Shown here piece by piece: positions 42,366 through 54,510 of a stretch of DNA of 64,000 nt. The stretch comes from Zea mays. Lineage: Eukaryota; Streptophyta; Magnoliopsida; Poales; Poaceae. Both the position numbers and the translations under genes were made by a program. How positions within the stretch are numbered: position 1 is the first letter of the stretch; each line of letters opens with the position of its first letter. The notes beneath the pieces were generated by a model. That model made no database searches, was not told the DNA's origin, and saw only the letters and a list, made by a program, of their open reading frames with translations. The stretch spans positions 109,902,207 to 109,966,206 of the forward strand of contig NC_050098.1 of the NCBI RefSeq assembly GCF_902167145.1, written 5' to 3'.

Positions 42366-43716
42366 TATGCATCTGGGGGCTCAAGTTGGATCATCAACAG
42401 CGGGTGCACAAACCACATGACAGGGGAGAAGAAGATGTTCTCCTCCTATGAGAAAACCAAGATCCCCAACGAGCTATCACATTCGGGGATGGAAACCAAG
42501 GTTTGGTCAAAGGATTGGGTAAAATTGCTATATCTCCTGACCATTCCATTTCCAATGTTTTTCTTGTAGATTCTTTAGATTACAACTTGCTTTCAGTTTC
42601 GCAATTATGTAAAATGGGTTACAACTGTCTTTTACGGATACAGGTGTTACTGTCTTTAGAAGAAGTGATGATTCAGTAGCATTTAAGGGAGTGTTAGAGG
42701 GTCAGCTATACTTAGTAGATTTTGATAGAGCTGAACTCGACACTTTCTTAATTGCTAAGACTAACATGGGTTGGCTCTGGCATCGCCGACTAGCACATGT
42801 TGGAATGAAGAATCTTCACAAGCTTATAAAGGGAGAACACATTTTGGGACTAACAAATGTTCATTTTGAGAAAGACAGGATTTGTAGCGCATGTCAGGCA
42901 GGGAAGCAAGTTGGTGTTCATCATCCACACAAGAACATCATGACAACTGACAGGCCACTCGAGCTCCTACAAATGGACCTATTCGGCCCGATTGCTTACA
43001 TAAGCATCGGCGGGAGTAAGTACTGTCTAGTTATTGTGGATGATTATTCTTGCTTCACTTGGGTGTTCTTCTTGCAGGAAAAATCTCATACCCAAGAAAC
43101 CTTAAAGGGATTCTTGAGACGGGCTCAAAATGAGTTCGGCTTAAGGATCAAGAAGATAAGAAGCGACAACGGAACTTAGTTCAAGAACTCTCAAATAGAA
43201 GGCTTCCTTGAGGAGGAGGGCATCAAGCATGAGTTCTCTTCTCCCTACACGCCACAACAAAATGGTGTAGTGGAGAGGAAGAATAGAACTCTACTGGACA
43301 TGGCAAGGACCATGCTTGATGAATACAAGACTTCGGATCGGTTTTGGGTTGAGGCGGTCAACACCGCCTGCTACGCCATCAACCGGTTGTATCTACACCA
43401 AATCCTCAAGAAGACATCTTATGAACTCCTAACCGGTAAAAAGCCCAATGTTTCATATTTTAGAGTCTTTGGTAGCAAATGCTTTATTCTTGTTAAAAGA
43501 GGTAGAAAATCTAAATTTGCTCCTAAGACTGTAGAAGGCTTTTTACTAGGATATGATTCAAACACAAGGGCATATAGAGTCTTTAACAAGTCCTCTAGCT
43601 AGTTGAAGTTTCTTGTGACATTGTGTTTGATGAAACTAACGGCTCTCAAGTAGAGCAAGTTGATCTTGATGAGATAGGTGATGAAGAGGCTCCGTGCGTC
43701 ACGCTAAGGAACATGT
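42366..43716 (+). pseudogene. Opie-like protease and integrase
   Basis: The protease active site reads WIINSGCTNHM where the family has D-S-G: an asparagine replaces the catalytic aspartate. A frameshift follows near 42470-42690. Integrase: HRRLAHVGM, C-S-A-C zinc site, D in LLQMDLFGP, D in RSDNGT, a TAG at 43177, then E in VVERKNRTLLD, and VFGSKCF. Another frameshift lies near 43595. The frame is broken at N-M-S (43717) by element G. Confidence 0.85.
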
Positions 43717-43717
43717 C

Positions 43718-46307
43718 TGTAATATCCCAAAAAAATGTTGCCAAAGGTTTATCTTCGGTGCGTGGATGTGGGGAAAGAGTTGTGGGCCGTTGGATGCAAA
43801 GTCAAGAGACATCTGATGCGTCGTTTCTTTTTCCCACAAAACCCTAGTGGTCGCCCCCCTATTTTTCCCTTTTCTTGGCCGCCAACCCCCCCTTTTCCCC
43901 ACCTTTGGCCGCCCCTCCCCCTTCCCCTTGCAGCCACCCTCCACTACTTCCTCCTCCCTCTAGATCTCCCCCCACGCAGCAAGGATCGAGAAGAGGAGGA
44001 GCAAGATGGATTGAAGAGGAAGAGAGGATCAAGGAGATGTTCTACCCCCATCTTTTGCAGATTTTCTTGGGGAAACCCTAGGTAAGGATAGGATCCTTGT
44101 TCCTCCCTATAATTATATGCTTTTGGAGGTTGTGGATCATGTGGATTGAAGGATTAGAGGTTGGATTAGATGTGGGGTTAGGTTTTGATCTCGAATTTAA
44201 TTTCTGCAGAATGGCAGATTCGACAGTTTCTGTTCATGTCAGTTTTCCGTGGTCTTAGTGGCCTCAAAAAAATAAAAAGTCTATATATGAGTCGTAGATA
44301 ATTTGTAGATCTTTCCGTGGCCGCGATGAACACCTAAATCGGACATCAGAACAGAAAGTTATGACAGTTTGATTATAGCAGTTTTTCAGTCTCATAATTA
44401 TGTGCAGAATCTGTTCTCTTAAGAGTTAAGCAATTTTATCAACATAATTAAACTGTGGGTTGGTAAAAGAAGTTGTAGATAATTTCATAAGCTTTCCAGA
44501 TTGTTAAAGAGTGCATTCATATGATTTGTGAAACTCCAGTTATGTTTGTTTTACTGTGGCTGTTCCTGTTTGCCTGACAAAAATGAGTGGGTCTGTTCAC
44601 TGGTGGGTTTCATCTAGTAAATGGCCAAATTGGCTCTTCTAACTATGGAGACTTTTGTAGAGGGATAAAAGTTCTTACTTCCAACAGAAGTTCATAATTT
44701 TTGGTTCAGTAGTTTGGGAGATATCGAATTTTAAAGTTAACCATACTGCTGTCTAAAACAGATTCAGTCAGTTATCTTGTCAGATGTTTTAGAACTTGTA
44801 GATGGCAGAATTTAATTATCCATTGAATACTGAAGTTTTAGAGTATTTTGTGTAGACACTCCTAGAGTATTTGTTTGATATCACCGCTATTTTAATTTTA
44901 AAGATACAAAATTAACAAACAACGCTGCTGCTGTATGGCATGTGGTTCAGGGTGGGAGTCTTTCCACTGGGTCTTGGTTTCAAGTGTAGGAGTGTTTTGT
45001 TGATTGATGGCAAATGTTTGTGAAATATTTGTACTAAGTTTTATGCCCGCTAGCAGGTGGCTATACTCCAGATCATGTCTAGTACATTTCTTCTTCTTCG
45101 ATGAAGGCAAGTGAATGTAGCGGTGGTTGCTTCCGTTCTAACCTGTTATTTCTATTGCCTACACTCTAATATTCAGAAGTATTGGATTTTTTTCATAAAT
45201 GGACTCTATGGTGATGCTTTACTTGCTTGCATTATACTGATGCTCAATCATATATTGATAATGATTATGGTTCGAGTATGATTCATGAGATTAATTCACA
45301 CCCCTGAAGGTAAATGAAGTATTATTTGAGGTTGGTATTGTATCTGAAGGTAAATGAAGTATTATTTGAGGTTGGTATTGTATCTGAAGGTAAATAAAGT
45401 ATTATTTGAGGTTTGTATTGTATCTGAAGGAAGTGAAGGTTATTGATAAATGCAGCATGCCATATACATTGCATGAATCATTTGCATCTGAAGTTTTGTC
45501 GTGACCTATGGTCCGACCGTACCGGTACAATTTAGCATCGTACGTTGCCCGAGGAGGGGTACGATGCGGCTTCATACCCTTAGAGGTATGAAGGCAGAGG
45601 ACATATGCATTGCATTCATATGCATTCATTGAAGTGATATTTGTAGATGATGTGGTTTTATACTCTCAGAGGTATGAAGATAGAGTACCTACACATTGCA
45701 TTCCTATGCATACATTGAAGTGATATTTGCAGGTATTATTGACGCACGGAAGTGTTATAGAACCTATTGTGGTTGTTCGAGGAAATGAGATGGTATTGGT
45801 TATAGTGGGACTACTGAGTTCCATATCTACAAGTATTTCTGATTTTAATTGTGACTCTTTTAAAATGTTGATGAATTCAATTTGTGGTTTAAAGATCTCG
45901 TCAAAATTATTCGCTTGCTGAGATGTTTCATCTCACTCTTGCATTACTCAATGCAGGTGCTTGTTGCTCATCAAGGGAAGTGGGAAGTAGCAGCACATCC
46001 ACCTTCACTCTTATAATAACACTGCTTAGGTGCAGTCATGATTTAATTAGAAGCTTCTTGTCAAAGGACGTTTGTTTCTAACTAGTTGTGCGCACTGGAT
46101 AATTTAGCTCATGCCGTTATGGTTGTCTTCCTATTGCTAGCAGACTATTAATGTCTATTATGTTTTCTTATCATGATATCTATTTATACTTTGTTGCTTC
46201 CCCGTTTATGCCATTTTCAAAGGAGATGCTGTCGAAATTTTATATACGAATGTTAGATGTGTAGTTTAGTAGCATTCTGGGGTGTTTGTGGATCCCGGGG
46301 TGTTACA
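43718..46307 (+). repeat. Element G 5' LTR (2590 bp)
   Basis: TGTAATATCCC...CCCGGGGTGTTACA. Contains a perfect threefold 40-bp repeat (CTGAAGGTAAATGAAGTATT..., 45304-45423, last copy with two changes) and ATACCCTTAGAGGTATGAAGGCAG/ATACTCTCAGAGGTATGAAGATAG imperfect repeats near 45576 and 45660. Confidence 0.93.
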
Positions 46308-48035
46308 GTTGGTATCAAAGCTTAGGCTTTAGATTCTTGGCAATTTGAAGATAAATTTGACACACTTGCACATATAGGAAGGGTATGGGTTCAAGTATCT
46401 TTGATATATATTAGTGACTTTGAAGTGCAGATGACAATAATTTCACCCCTCTCGATTCCTTTACGGTGATGTGGTATGTTGTTTATGGCTTAATGCTTGA
46501 TATAATTTATTTCTGAAATTTTGATATTGTTTTATTAATGCGGTAAATATCGCTGATCATTTGTGAGAATGAAGTTGTTATTATGCTTGTGATATACAAG
46601 TATGCCTATGATGTTTTCACTATGTTTTTCATGGTTGAGTTTTATTACAATAATATTGTTATATATGCTTGACTGAGGATGTTTCTAAGAGGAGTGTGAA
46701 TTGCGTGTTTTGGGGTACAAGCTAATCATCAATTTGAATTTAAGTTGTTGAGTGGTTGGTGGATAGCTCCAACTATCTTTGCAAAGAATGATTGTTTATG
46801 TTGAGAAACCAGTTCTGAAAGAAATGAATATTGGTACTTGTATATGGATTTTGGGGGAAGTCTTTACATAGCCAGAATGGCTTACATGTCTCTCTTCTAT
46901 CGTGTGTTTTAGTAGCCACAAAGCCTAGATGTGGTTTAAAGTGGTTGCATGTTAGTCATGATAATTGTAGAATAAATCTTTGATTTTTCTTGATCCATTG
47001 ATTATGTATGAATACGTTGAGGATTTGATGGTTCTCTTCCCAATGCATGTTTGTGGAGCCATTGTTGGACCACTTATCTATTGGTTTGAATGAAGTCATT
47101 GCCTAGCCTAGAGTTGGTTGTGTGTGGTTATTCACCTATTCCTAAATGATGTGGTTTTTACATCAGCTCGGGATGTTTGCCAAATGTATGAAGGATTACA
47201 GGGTTAGTATTGGCCCTTTATGTCTGGTACTCTAAGTGCATCATATGATAGAATGAAATGTAAGTTTCTGAACTACAATAGATGAAGACTCATATTATGT
47301 GTATGTTAACTTTAGTAGTTGGATATTTTTCTTAGTTGAGATGCTAAATGAAGTATAGTGACATGGGTTAAGCAAGTATTGTGTTGTTGTTGGGCTGTCA
47401 GTGCTCTATGTAGAGTTTTTGACATTTCTTCGATGAACTGTGCTGCACAAGATTTTATTGGCTTCTTATCGGCTTTATTGCTCCATTAGGTCTATAGATT
47501 TTCTCCCTTTTGGTCGGGTGCAAAGTATGTTAGATTACATGATTATCTTTTCATTATGACAAGAACAAGGTTTAGGAAGATTAGGAGTTTTGTTTCAATA
47601 GAACTACTTGTTTTGTCGTACTGTGAGGTGAGGTGTTTGATCTTCTTATACATTCATCTGGTGTGGATGCTTCACCATTGAATTAAAATGAATTGTTGAA
47701 GTTGGTAAAGGTTGTGCTTAGTGCATATTACCCCTTCATAAAAGAGTGTCGTTTTAAGACATTGATGCTGATGTATGGCTGCATCCAAATTCGATGTTGT
47801 GAAATCGTAGTGTTGATTGCATCTATGACTTGGTTTGAGCTTCATTACATGTTGGTTCATGCTTGATGTCAGGTTGTGTAGTTTCCTTAGACAATTAGTC
47901 CAAGGTAGAAGTTCTTGTGTTAATTAAGACCAATAATGGACCCATGTTTCGAATGGTGGTGCTATATGGGGTACCTTGGGTGTTTTGCTTGGAGTGGTCG
48001 AATTCGAGGACGAATTCTTTTTAAGGGGGGTAGAG
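46308..48035. other. Element G internal region, non-coding
   Basis: AT-rich, stop codons in all frames. I recognise no gag, pol or host gene. Only the PBS and the 3' purine tract are functional-looking. Confidence 0.8.
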
Positions 48036-50624
48036 TGTAATATCCCAAAAAAAATGTTGCCAAAGGTTTATCTTCGGTGCGTGGATGTGGGGAAAGAGTT
48101 GTGGGCCGTTGGATGCAAAGTCAAGAGACATCTGATGCGTCGTTTCATTTTCCCACAAAACCCTAGTGGTCGCCCCCCTATTTTTCCCTTTTCTTGGCCG
48201 CCAACCCCCCTTTTCCCCACCTTTGGCCGCCCCTCCCCCTTCCCCTTGCAGCCACCCTCCACTACTTCCTCCTCCCTCTAGATCTCCCCCCACGCAGCAA
48301 GGATCGAGAAGAGGAGGAGCAAGATGGATTGAAGAGGAAGAGAGGATCAAGGAGATGTTCTACCCCCATCTCTTGCAGATTTTCTTGGGGAAACCCTAGG
48401 TAAGGATAGGATCCTTGTTCCTCCCTATAATTATATGCTTTTGGAGGTTGTGGATCATGTGGATTGAAGGATTAGAGGTTGGATTAGATGTGAGGTTAGG
48501 TTTTGATCTCGAATTTAATTTCTGCAGAATGGCAGATTCGACAGTTTCTGTTCATGTCAGTTTTCCGTGGTCTTAGTGGCCTCAAAAAAATAAAAATTCT
48601 ATATATGAGTCGTAGATAATTTGTAGATCTTTCCGTGGCCGCGAAGAACACCTTAATCGGACATCAGAACAGAAAGTTATGACAGTTTTATTTTAGCAGT
48701 TTTTCAGTCTCATAATTATGTGCAGAATCTGTTCTCTTAAGAGTTAGGCAATTTTATCAACATAATTAAACTGTGGGTTGGTAAAAGAAGTTGTAGATAA
48801 TTTCATAAGCTTTCCAGATTGTTAAAGAGTGCATTCATATGATTTGTGAAACTCCAGTTATGTTTGTTTTACTGTGGCTGTTCCTGTTTGCCTGACAAAA
48901 ATGAGTGGGTCTGTTCACTGGTGGGTTTCATCTAGTAAATGGCCAAATTGGCTCTTCCAACTATGGAGACTTTGTAGAGGGATAAAAGTTCTTACTTTCA
49001 ACAGAATTTCATAATTTTTGGTTCAGTAGTTTGGGAGATATGGAATTTTAAAGTTAACCATACTGCTGTCTAAAACAGATTCAGTCAGTTATCTTGTCAG
49101 ATGTTTTAGAACTTGTAGATGGCAGAATTTAATTATCCAATGAATACTGAAGTTGTAGAGTATTTTGTGTAGATACTCCTAGAGTATTTGTTTGATATCA
49201 CCGTTATTTTAATTTTAAAGATACAAAATTAACAAACAACGCTGCTGCTGTATGGCATGTGGTTCAGGGTGGGAGTCTTTCCACTGGGTCTTGGTTTCAA
49301 GTGTAGGAGTGTTTTGTTGATTGATGGCAAATGTTTGTGAAATATTTGTACTAAGTTTTATGCCCGCTAGCAGGTGGCTATACTCCAGATCATGTCTAGT
49401 ACATTTCTTCTTCTTCGATGAAGGCAAGTGAATGTAGCGGTGGTTGCTTCCGTTCTAACCTGTTATTTCTATTGCCTACACTCTAATATTCAGAAGTATT
49501 GGATTTTTTTCATAAATGGACTCTATGGTGATGCTTTACTTGCTTGCATTATACTGATGCTCAATCATATATTGATGATGATTATGGTTCGAGTATGATT
49601 CATGAGATTAATTCACACCCCTGAAGGTAAATGAAGTATTATTTTAGGTTGGTATTGTATCTGAAGGTAAATGAAGTATTATTTGAGGTTGGTATTGTAT
49701 CTGAAGGTAAATAAAGTATTATTTGAGGTTTGTATTGTATCTGAAGGAAGTGAAGGTTATTGATAAATGCAGCATGCCATATACATTGCATGAATCATTT
49801 GTATCTGAAGTTTTGTCGTGACCTATGGTCCGACCGTACCGGTACAATTTAGCATCGTACGTTGCCCGAGGAGGGGTACGATGCGGCTTCATACCCTTAG
49901 AGGTATGAAGGCAGAGGACATATGCATTGCATTCATATGCATTCATTGAAGTGATATTTGTAGATGATGTGGTTTTATACTCTCAGAGGTATGAAGATAG
50001 AGTACCTACACATTGCATTCCTATGCATACATTGAAGTGATATTTGCAGGTATTATTGACGCACGGAAGTGTTATAGAACCTATTGTGGTTGTTCGAGGA
50101 AATGAGATGGTATTGGTTATAGTGGGACTACTGAGTTCCATATCTACAAGTATTTCTGATTTTAATTGTGACTCTTTTAAAATGTTGATGAATTCAATTT
50201 GTGGTTTAAAGATCTCGTCAAAATTATTCGCTTGCTGAGATGTTTCATCTCACTCTTGCATTACTCAATGCAGGTGCTTGTCGCTCATCAAGGGAAGTGG
50301 GAAGTAGCAGCACATCCACCTTCACTCTTATAATAACACTGCTTAGGCGTAGTCATGATTTAATTAGAAGCTTCTTCTCAAAGGACGTTTGTTTCTAACT
50401 AGTTGTGCGCACTGGATAATTTAGCTCATGCCGTTATGGTTGTCTTCCCATTGCTAGCAGACTATTAATGTCTATTATGTTTTCTTATCATGATATCTAT
50501 TTATACTTTGTTGCTTCCCCGTTTATGCCATTTTCAAAGGAGATGTTGTCGAAATTTTATATACGAATGTTAGATGTGTAGTTTAGTAGCATTCTGGGGT
50601 GTTTGTGGATCCCGGGGTGTTACA
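48036..50624 (+). repeat. Element G 3' LTR (2589 bp)
   Basis: Matches 43718-46307 with scattered single-base changes and a few 1-bp indels. The 40-bp triplication is at 49621-49740. Confidence 0.93.
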
Positions 50625-52539
50625 ATGTCCATTGGGGATGTGTGTCCTAAGGAATCCAAAGAGCCCCCTAATACACAAGATCAACCATCCTCCTCAACAC
50701 AAGCATCTCCACCAACTCAAGATGAGGATAAGGCTCAAGATGATGAAGGAGAAGATCAAGAAGTTGAGCCACCTCAAGAGGAGAGCAATGATCAAGGGGG
50801 AGATGCCCATGATCAAGATGAGGAAGATGAACAAGTTCCAAGACCGCCACACCCAAGAGTCCACCAAGCAATTCAACGAGATCACCCCGTGAACACCATC
50901 CTCGGTGATATTCAAAAGGGGGTAACCACTTGATCTCGTGTTGCTCATTTTTGTGAACATTACTCTTTTGTTTCCTCTATTGAGCCACACAGGGTAGAGG
51001 AAGCACTACAAGATTCGGATTGGGTGATGGCGATGCAAAAGGAGCTCAACAACTTCACCAGGAATGAGGTATGGCATTTAGTTCCACGTCCTAACCAAAA
51101 TGTTGTAGGAACCAAATGGGTCTTCCGCAACAAACAAGATGAACATGGTGTGGTGACAAGGAACAAAGCCCGACTTGTGGCCAAGGGATACTCACAAGTC
51201 GAAGGTTTGGATTTCGGTGAAACCTATGCACTCGTAGCTAGGCTTGAGTCAATTCGCATTTTACTTGCCTATGCTACTTACCATATCTTTAAGCTATACC
51301 AAATGGACGTGAAAAGTGCCTTCCTCAATGGACCAATCAAGGAAGAGGTATATGTTGAGCAACCTCCCGGCTTTGAAGATAGTGAGTACCCTAATCACGT
51401 ATATAAACTCTCCAAGGCGCTTTATGGGCTCAAGCAAGCCCCAAGAGCATGGTATGAATGCCTAAGAGATTTCCTTATCACTAATGGCTTCAAAGTCGGA
51501 AAGGCCGATCCTACTTTATTTACTAAAACACTCGCAAATGGTTTGTTTGTATGCCAAATTTATGTTGATGATATTATATTTGGGTCTACTAACGAATCTA
51601 CATGTGAGGAATTTAGTAGGATCATGACACAAAAATTCGAGATGTCTATGATGGGGGAGTTGAAGTACTTCTTGGGATTTCAAGTGAAGCAACTCCAAGA
51701 AGGCACCTTCATTAGCCAAACAAAGTATATTCAAGACATTCTAAACAAGTTTGGGATGAAGGATGCCAAGCCCATCAAGACACCCATGGGAACCAATGGG
51801 CATCTCGACCTCGACACGGGAGGTAAATCCGTAGATCAAAAGGTATACCGGTCGATGATAGGCTCTTTACTCTATTTATGTGCATCTCGACCGGACATTA
51901 TGCTTTTCCGTATGCATGTGTGCAAGATTCCAAGCCGACCCTAAGGAAGCTCACCTTACGACCGTAAAACGAATCTTGAGATATTTAGTTTATACTCCTA
52001 AGTTTGGGCTTTGGTACCCTCGGGGATCCACATTTGATTTAATTGGTTATTCGGATGCCGATTGGGCGGGGTGTAAAATTAATAGAAAGAGCACATCGGG
52101 GACTTGCCATTTCTTGGGAAGGTCTCTGGTGTCTTGGGCTTCAAAGAAGCAAAATTCCGTAGCTCTTTCTACCACCGAAGCCGAGTATATTGCCGTAGGC
52201 CATTGTTGCGCGCAATTGCTTTGGATGAGGCAAACCCTTAAGGACTATGGTTACAAATTAACCAAAGTTCCTCTTCTATGTGATAATGAGAGTGCAATCC
52301 GCATGGCGGATAATCCCGTTGAGCATAGCCGCACTAAACACATAGCCATTCGGTATCATTTCTTAAGGGATCACCAACAAAAAGGGGATATCGAGATTGC
52401 ATATATTAACACTAAGGAACAACTAGCCGATATCTTTACCAAGCCACTAGATGAACAAACTTTTAACAAACTTAGGCATGAGCTAAATATTCTTGATTCT
52501 ATGAATTTATTTTTATGTTTTGCACACATAGCTCATTAA
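50625..52539 (+). pseudogene. Opie-like RT and RNase H
   Basis: After G the frame resumes (SIGDVCPKES) through an acidic linker. TGA at 50931 sits where a CGA arginine would fit. [48 protein letters not shown] and catalytic YVDDIIFG at 51561. A frameshift lies near 51890-51940, then RNase H (YSDADWAGC, KSTSG, LSTTEAEYIA, CDNESAI, HIAIRYHFLRD) to the stop at 52537. Confidence 0.9.
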
Positions 52540-53306
52540 TATACCTCTGATCATATCTCTTTTATAAGCTATGACTAATGTGTTTTTCAAGTGTATTTCA
52601 AACCAAGTCATAGATTGAAAGGGATTTGGAGTCTTCGGCGAAGACAAAGGCTTCCACTCCACTCCATTGAATCACTCACCCTTCGCCGTCACTCTGAGCA
52701 ACTCTCCAACTTTGGTATAATCTTCACTCATATTTTGTTCACCAAAGGGGGAGAAATTAGTTATAAGGGCTTATATTTCACTTAAGTATCCGTTTTTGGC
52801 GATTCATGCTAAAGGGGAGAAAGTATTAGCCCAAAGCAAAAGGACCGCACCACCACCTAATTTTATTTTAAAATAAATATTCTCAAGTTGATATCTTATG
52901 GGGGAGAAAGTAGTATCTTCGAAAAATTTCAAAACCCTCTTGAACACTAAGAGGAGGATTTCACTAAGGGGGAGTTTTGTTTAGTCAAAGGAAAAGCATT
53001 TGAAACAGGGGGAGAAAATTTCAAATTTTGAAAATGCTTCTCAAAATCTTACTCATTTATCCTTTGACCATTTGCAAAAGGTCTTAGAAAAGAATTTACA
53101 AAAGAATTTGCAAAAAACAAAACATGTGGTGCAAGCGTGGTCCAAAATGTTAAAAATAAAAGAAACAATCCATGCATATCTTAGGAGAATATTTATTGGT
53201 TCAATTCTAAGTAACCTTTGCACTTACATTTTGCAAACTAGTTCAATTATGCACTCCTATACTTGCTTTGGCTTGTGTTGGCATCAATCACCAAAAATGG
53301 GGAGAT
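52540..53306 (+). other. Opie-like 3' untranslated region with repeated polypurine tracts
   Basis: At least six GGGGAGA-type tracts: near 52747, 52814, 52900, 52967, 53008 and 53298, the last being the functional one before the LTR. No envelope-like ORF. Confidence 0.75.
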
Positions 53307-54510
53307 TGAAAGGGAATTAGGCTTACACCTTTTTCCTAATTGATTTTGTTGGTTGAATTGTCCAACACAAATAATTGAACTAACTAGTTCGCTCTAGTCT
53401 ATAAGTTTTACAGGTGCCAAAGGTTCACAATAAGCCAATAAAAAGACCAAGAAAGGTTTCAAACAAAGGGAGCAAAAGACAACCCAAAGGCACCCTGGTC
53501 TGGCGCACCGGACTGTCCGGTGTGCCACCGGACAGTGTCCGGTGCACCAGGAAACTGAAGCTGAACTCGCTACCTTCGGGAAAATGGGAGGGCGCTCCGC
53601 TATAATTCACCGGACTATCTGGTGAAGCACCGGACAGTGTTCGGTGCCACATCGGACTGTCCGGTGTGCCAGCGGAGCAACGACTACTTCTCGCGCAACG
53701 GTCGACTGCAACGCATTTAATGCGCGCCTGTACGCGCAGAGGACAAAGGACGCGCAGAAGGCACACCGGACAGTCTATAGGACTAGTCCGGTGCACCACC
53801 GGACAGCCCAGAGGACCCACCAGTCAAAGCTCCAACGGTCAGAACCCAACGACTGGATGACGTGGCTGGCGCACCGGACTGTCCGGTGAGCCATGCGACA
53901 GCAGCCTTCCAACGACCACTTTTGGTGGTTGGGGCTATAAATACGCCAACCACCCCACATTCAATGGAATCCAAGTTTTCCACCTTCAACACAATACAAG
54001 AGCTATAGCATTTAATTCTAGACACAACCAAAGAGATCAAATCCTCTCCCAAGTCTGGAATCAGTCCAAATCAAATAGTGACTAGAGAGAGCGACATTTG
54101 TGTTCATTTGAGCTCTTGCGCTTGGATTGCTTCTTTTCTTTTTCATTCTTCTTGTGATCAACTCAATTGTAACCGAGGCAAGAGACACCAATTGTGTGGT
54201 GGTCCTTGCGGGAACTTTGTGTTCCGTTTGATTGAGAAGAGAAGCTCACTCGGTCTAAGTGACCGTTTGAGAGAGGGAAAGGGTTGAAAGAGACCCGGTC
54301 TTTGTGACCACCTCAACGGGGAGTAGGTTTGCAAGAACCGAACCTCGGTAAAACAAATCCTTGTGTCTCACGCTCTATTTGCTTACGATTTGTTTTTTGC
54401 CCTCTCTCTCGGACTCGGTTATATTTCTAACGCTAACCCGGCTTGTAGTTGTGCTTAAGTTTATAAATTTCAGATTCGCCCTATTCACCCCCCCCTCTAG
54501 GCGACTTTCA
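53307..54510 (+). repeat. Opie-like 3' LTR (1204 bp)
   Basis: Keeps the standard TGAAAGGGAATTAGGC start and an extra palindrome pair at 53506-53542 that the 5' copy has lost. Ends GGCGACTTTCA. Confidence 0.93.

Larger units (their letters stand above)
43718..50624 (+). mobile_element. Element G: non-coding large retrotransposon derivative (LARD)
   Basis: TSD ATGTC on both sides (43713-43717, 50625-50629). LTRs of 2590 and 2589 bp, PBS TGGTATCAAAGC at 46310, polypurine tract TTTTTAAGGGGGGTAGAG before the 3' LTR. The 1728-bp interior has no ORF of note. The end TCGAGGACGAATTCTTTTT...AAGGGGG resembles the equivalent site of D (TCGAGGGCGAGATTCTTTT AAGGGGG), suggesting it parasitises a Del-type partner. 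The LTRs differ at roughly 1 percent by eye. Confidence 0.92.
38493..54510 (+). mobile_element. Opie-like Sirevirus (Ty1/copia), interrupted by element G
   Basis: LTRs 38493-39673 and 53307-54510, flanks GTGCT and GCGCT, PBS TGGTATCAGAGC at 39676 and polypurine tract AATGGGGAGAT before the 3' LTR. Order gag, protease, integrase, RT, RNase H is copia-type. Without G (6907 bp plus 5-bp duplication) it is about 9.1 kb. LTR palindromes and multiplied polypurine tracts are Sirevirus marks. The LTRs differ more than those of D or G. Confidence 0.92.

Noticed and set aside
43735..44085. Proline-rich ORFs at the start of the G LTRs (also 48166-48403)
   Set aside because: They arise from CT-rich leader sequence, frames differ between the two LTRs because of single-base indels, and no conserved start exists.
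52540..53306. Envelope-like gene downstream of Opie-like pol
   Set aside because: Only short frames without signal peptide or transmembrane segment; the region is UTR with purine tracts.
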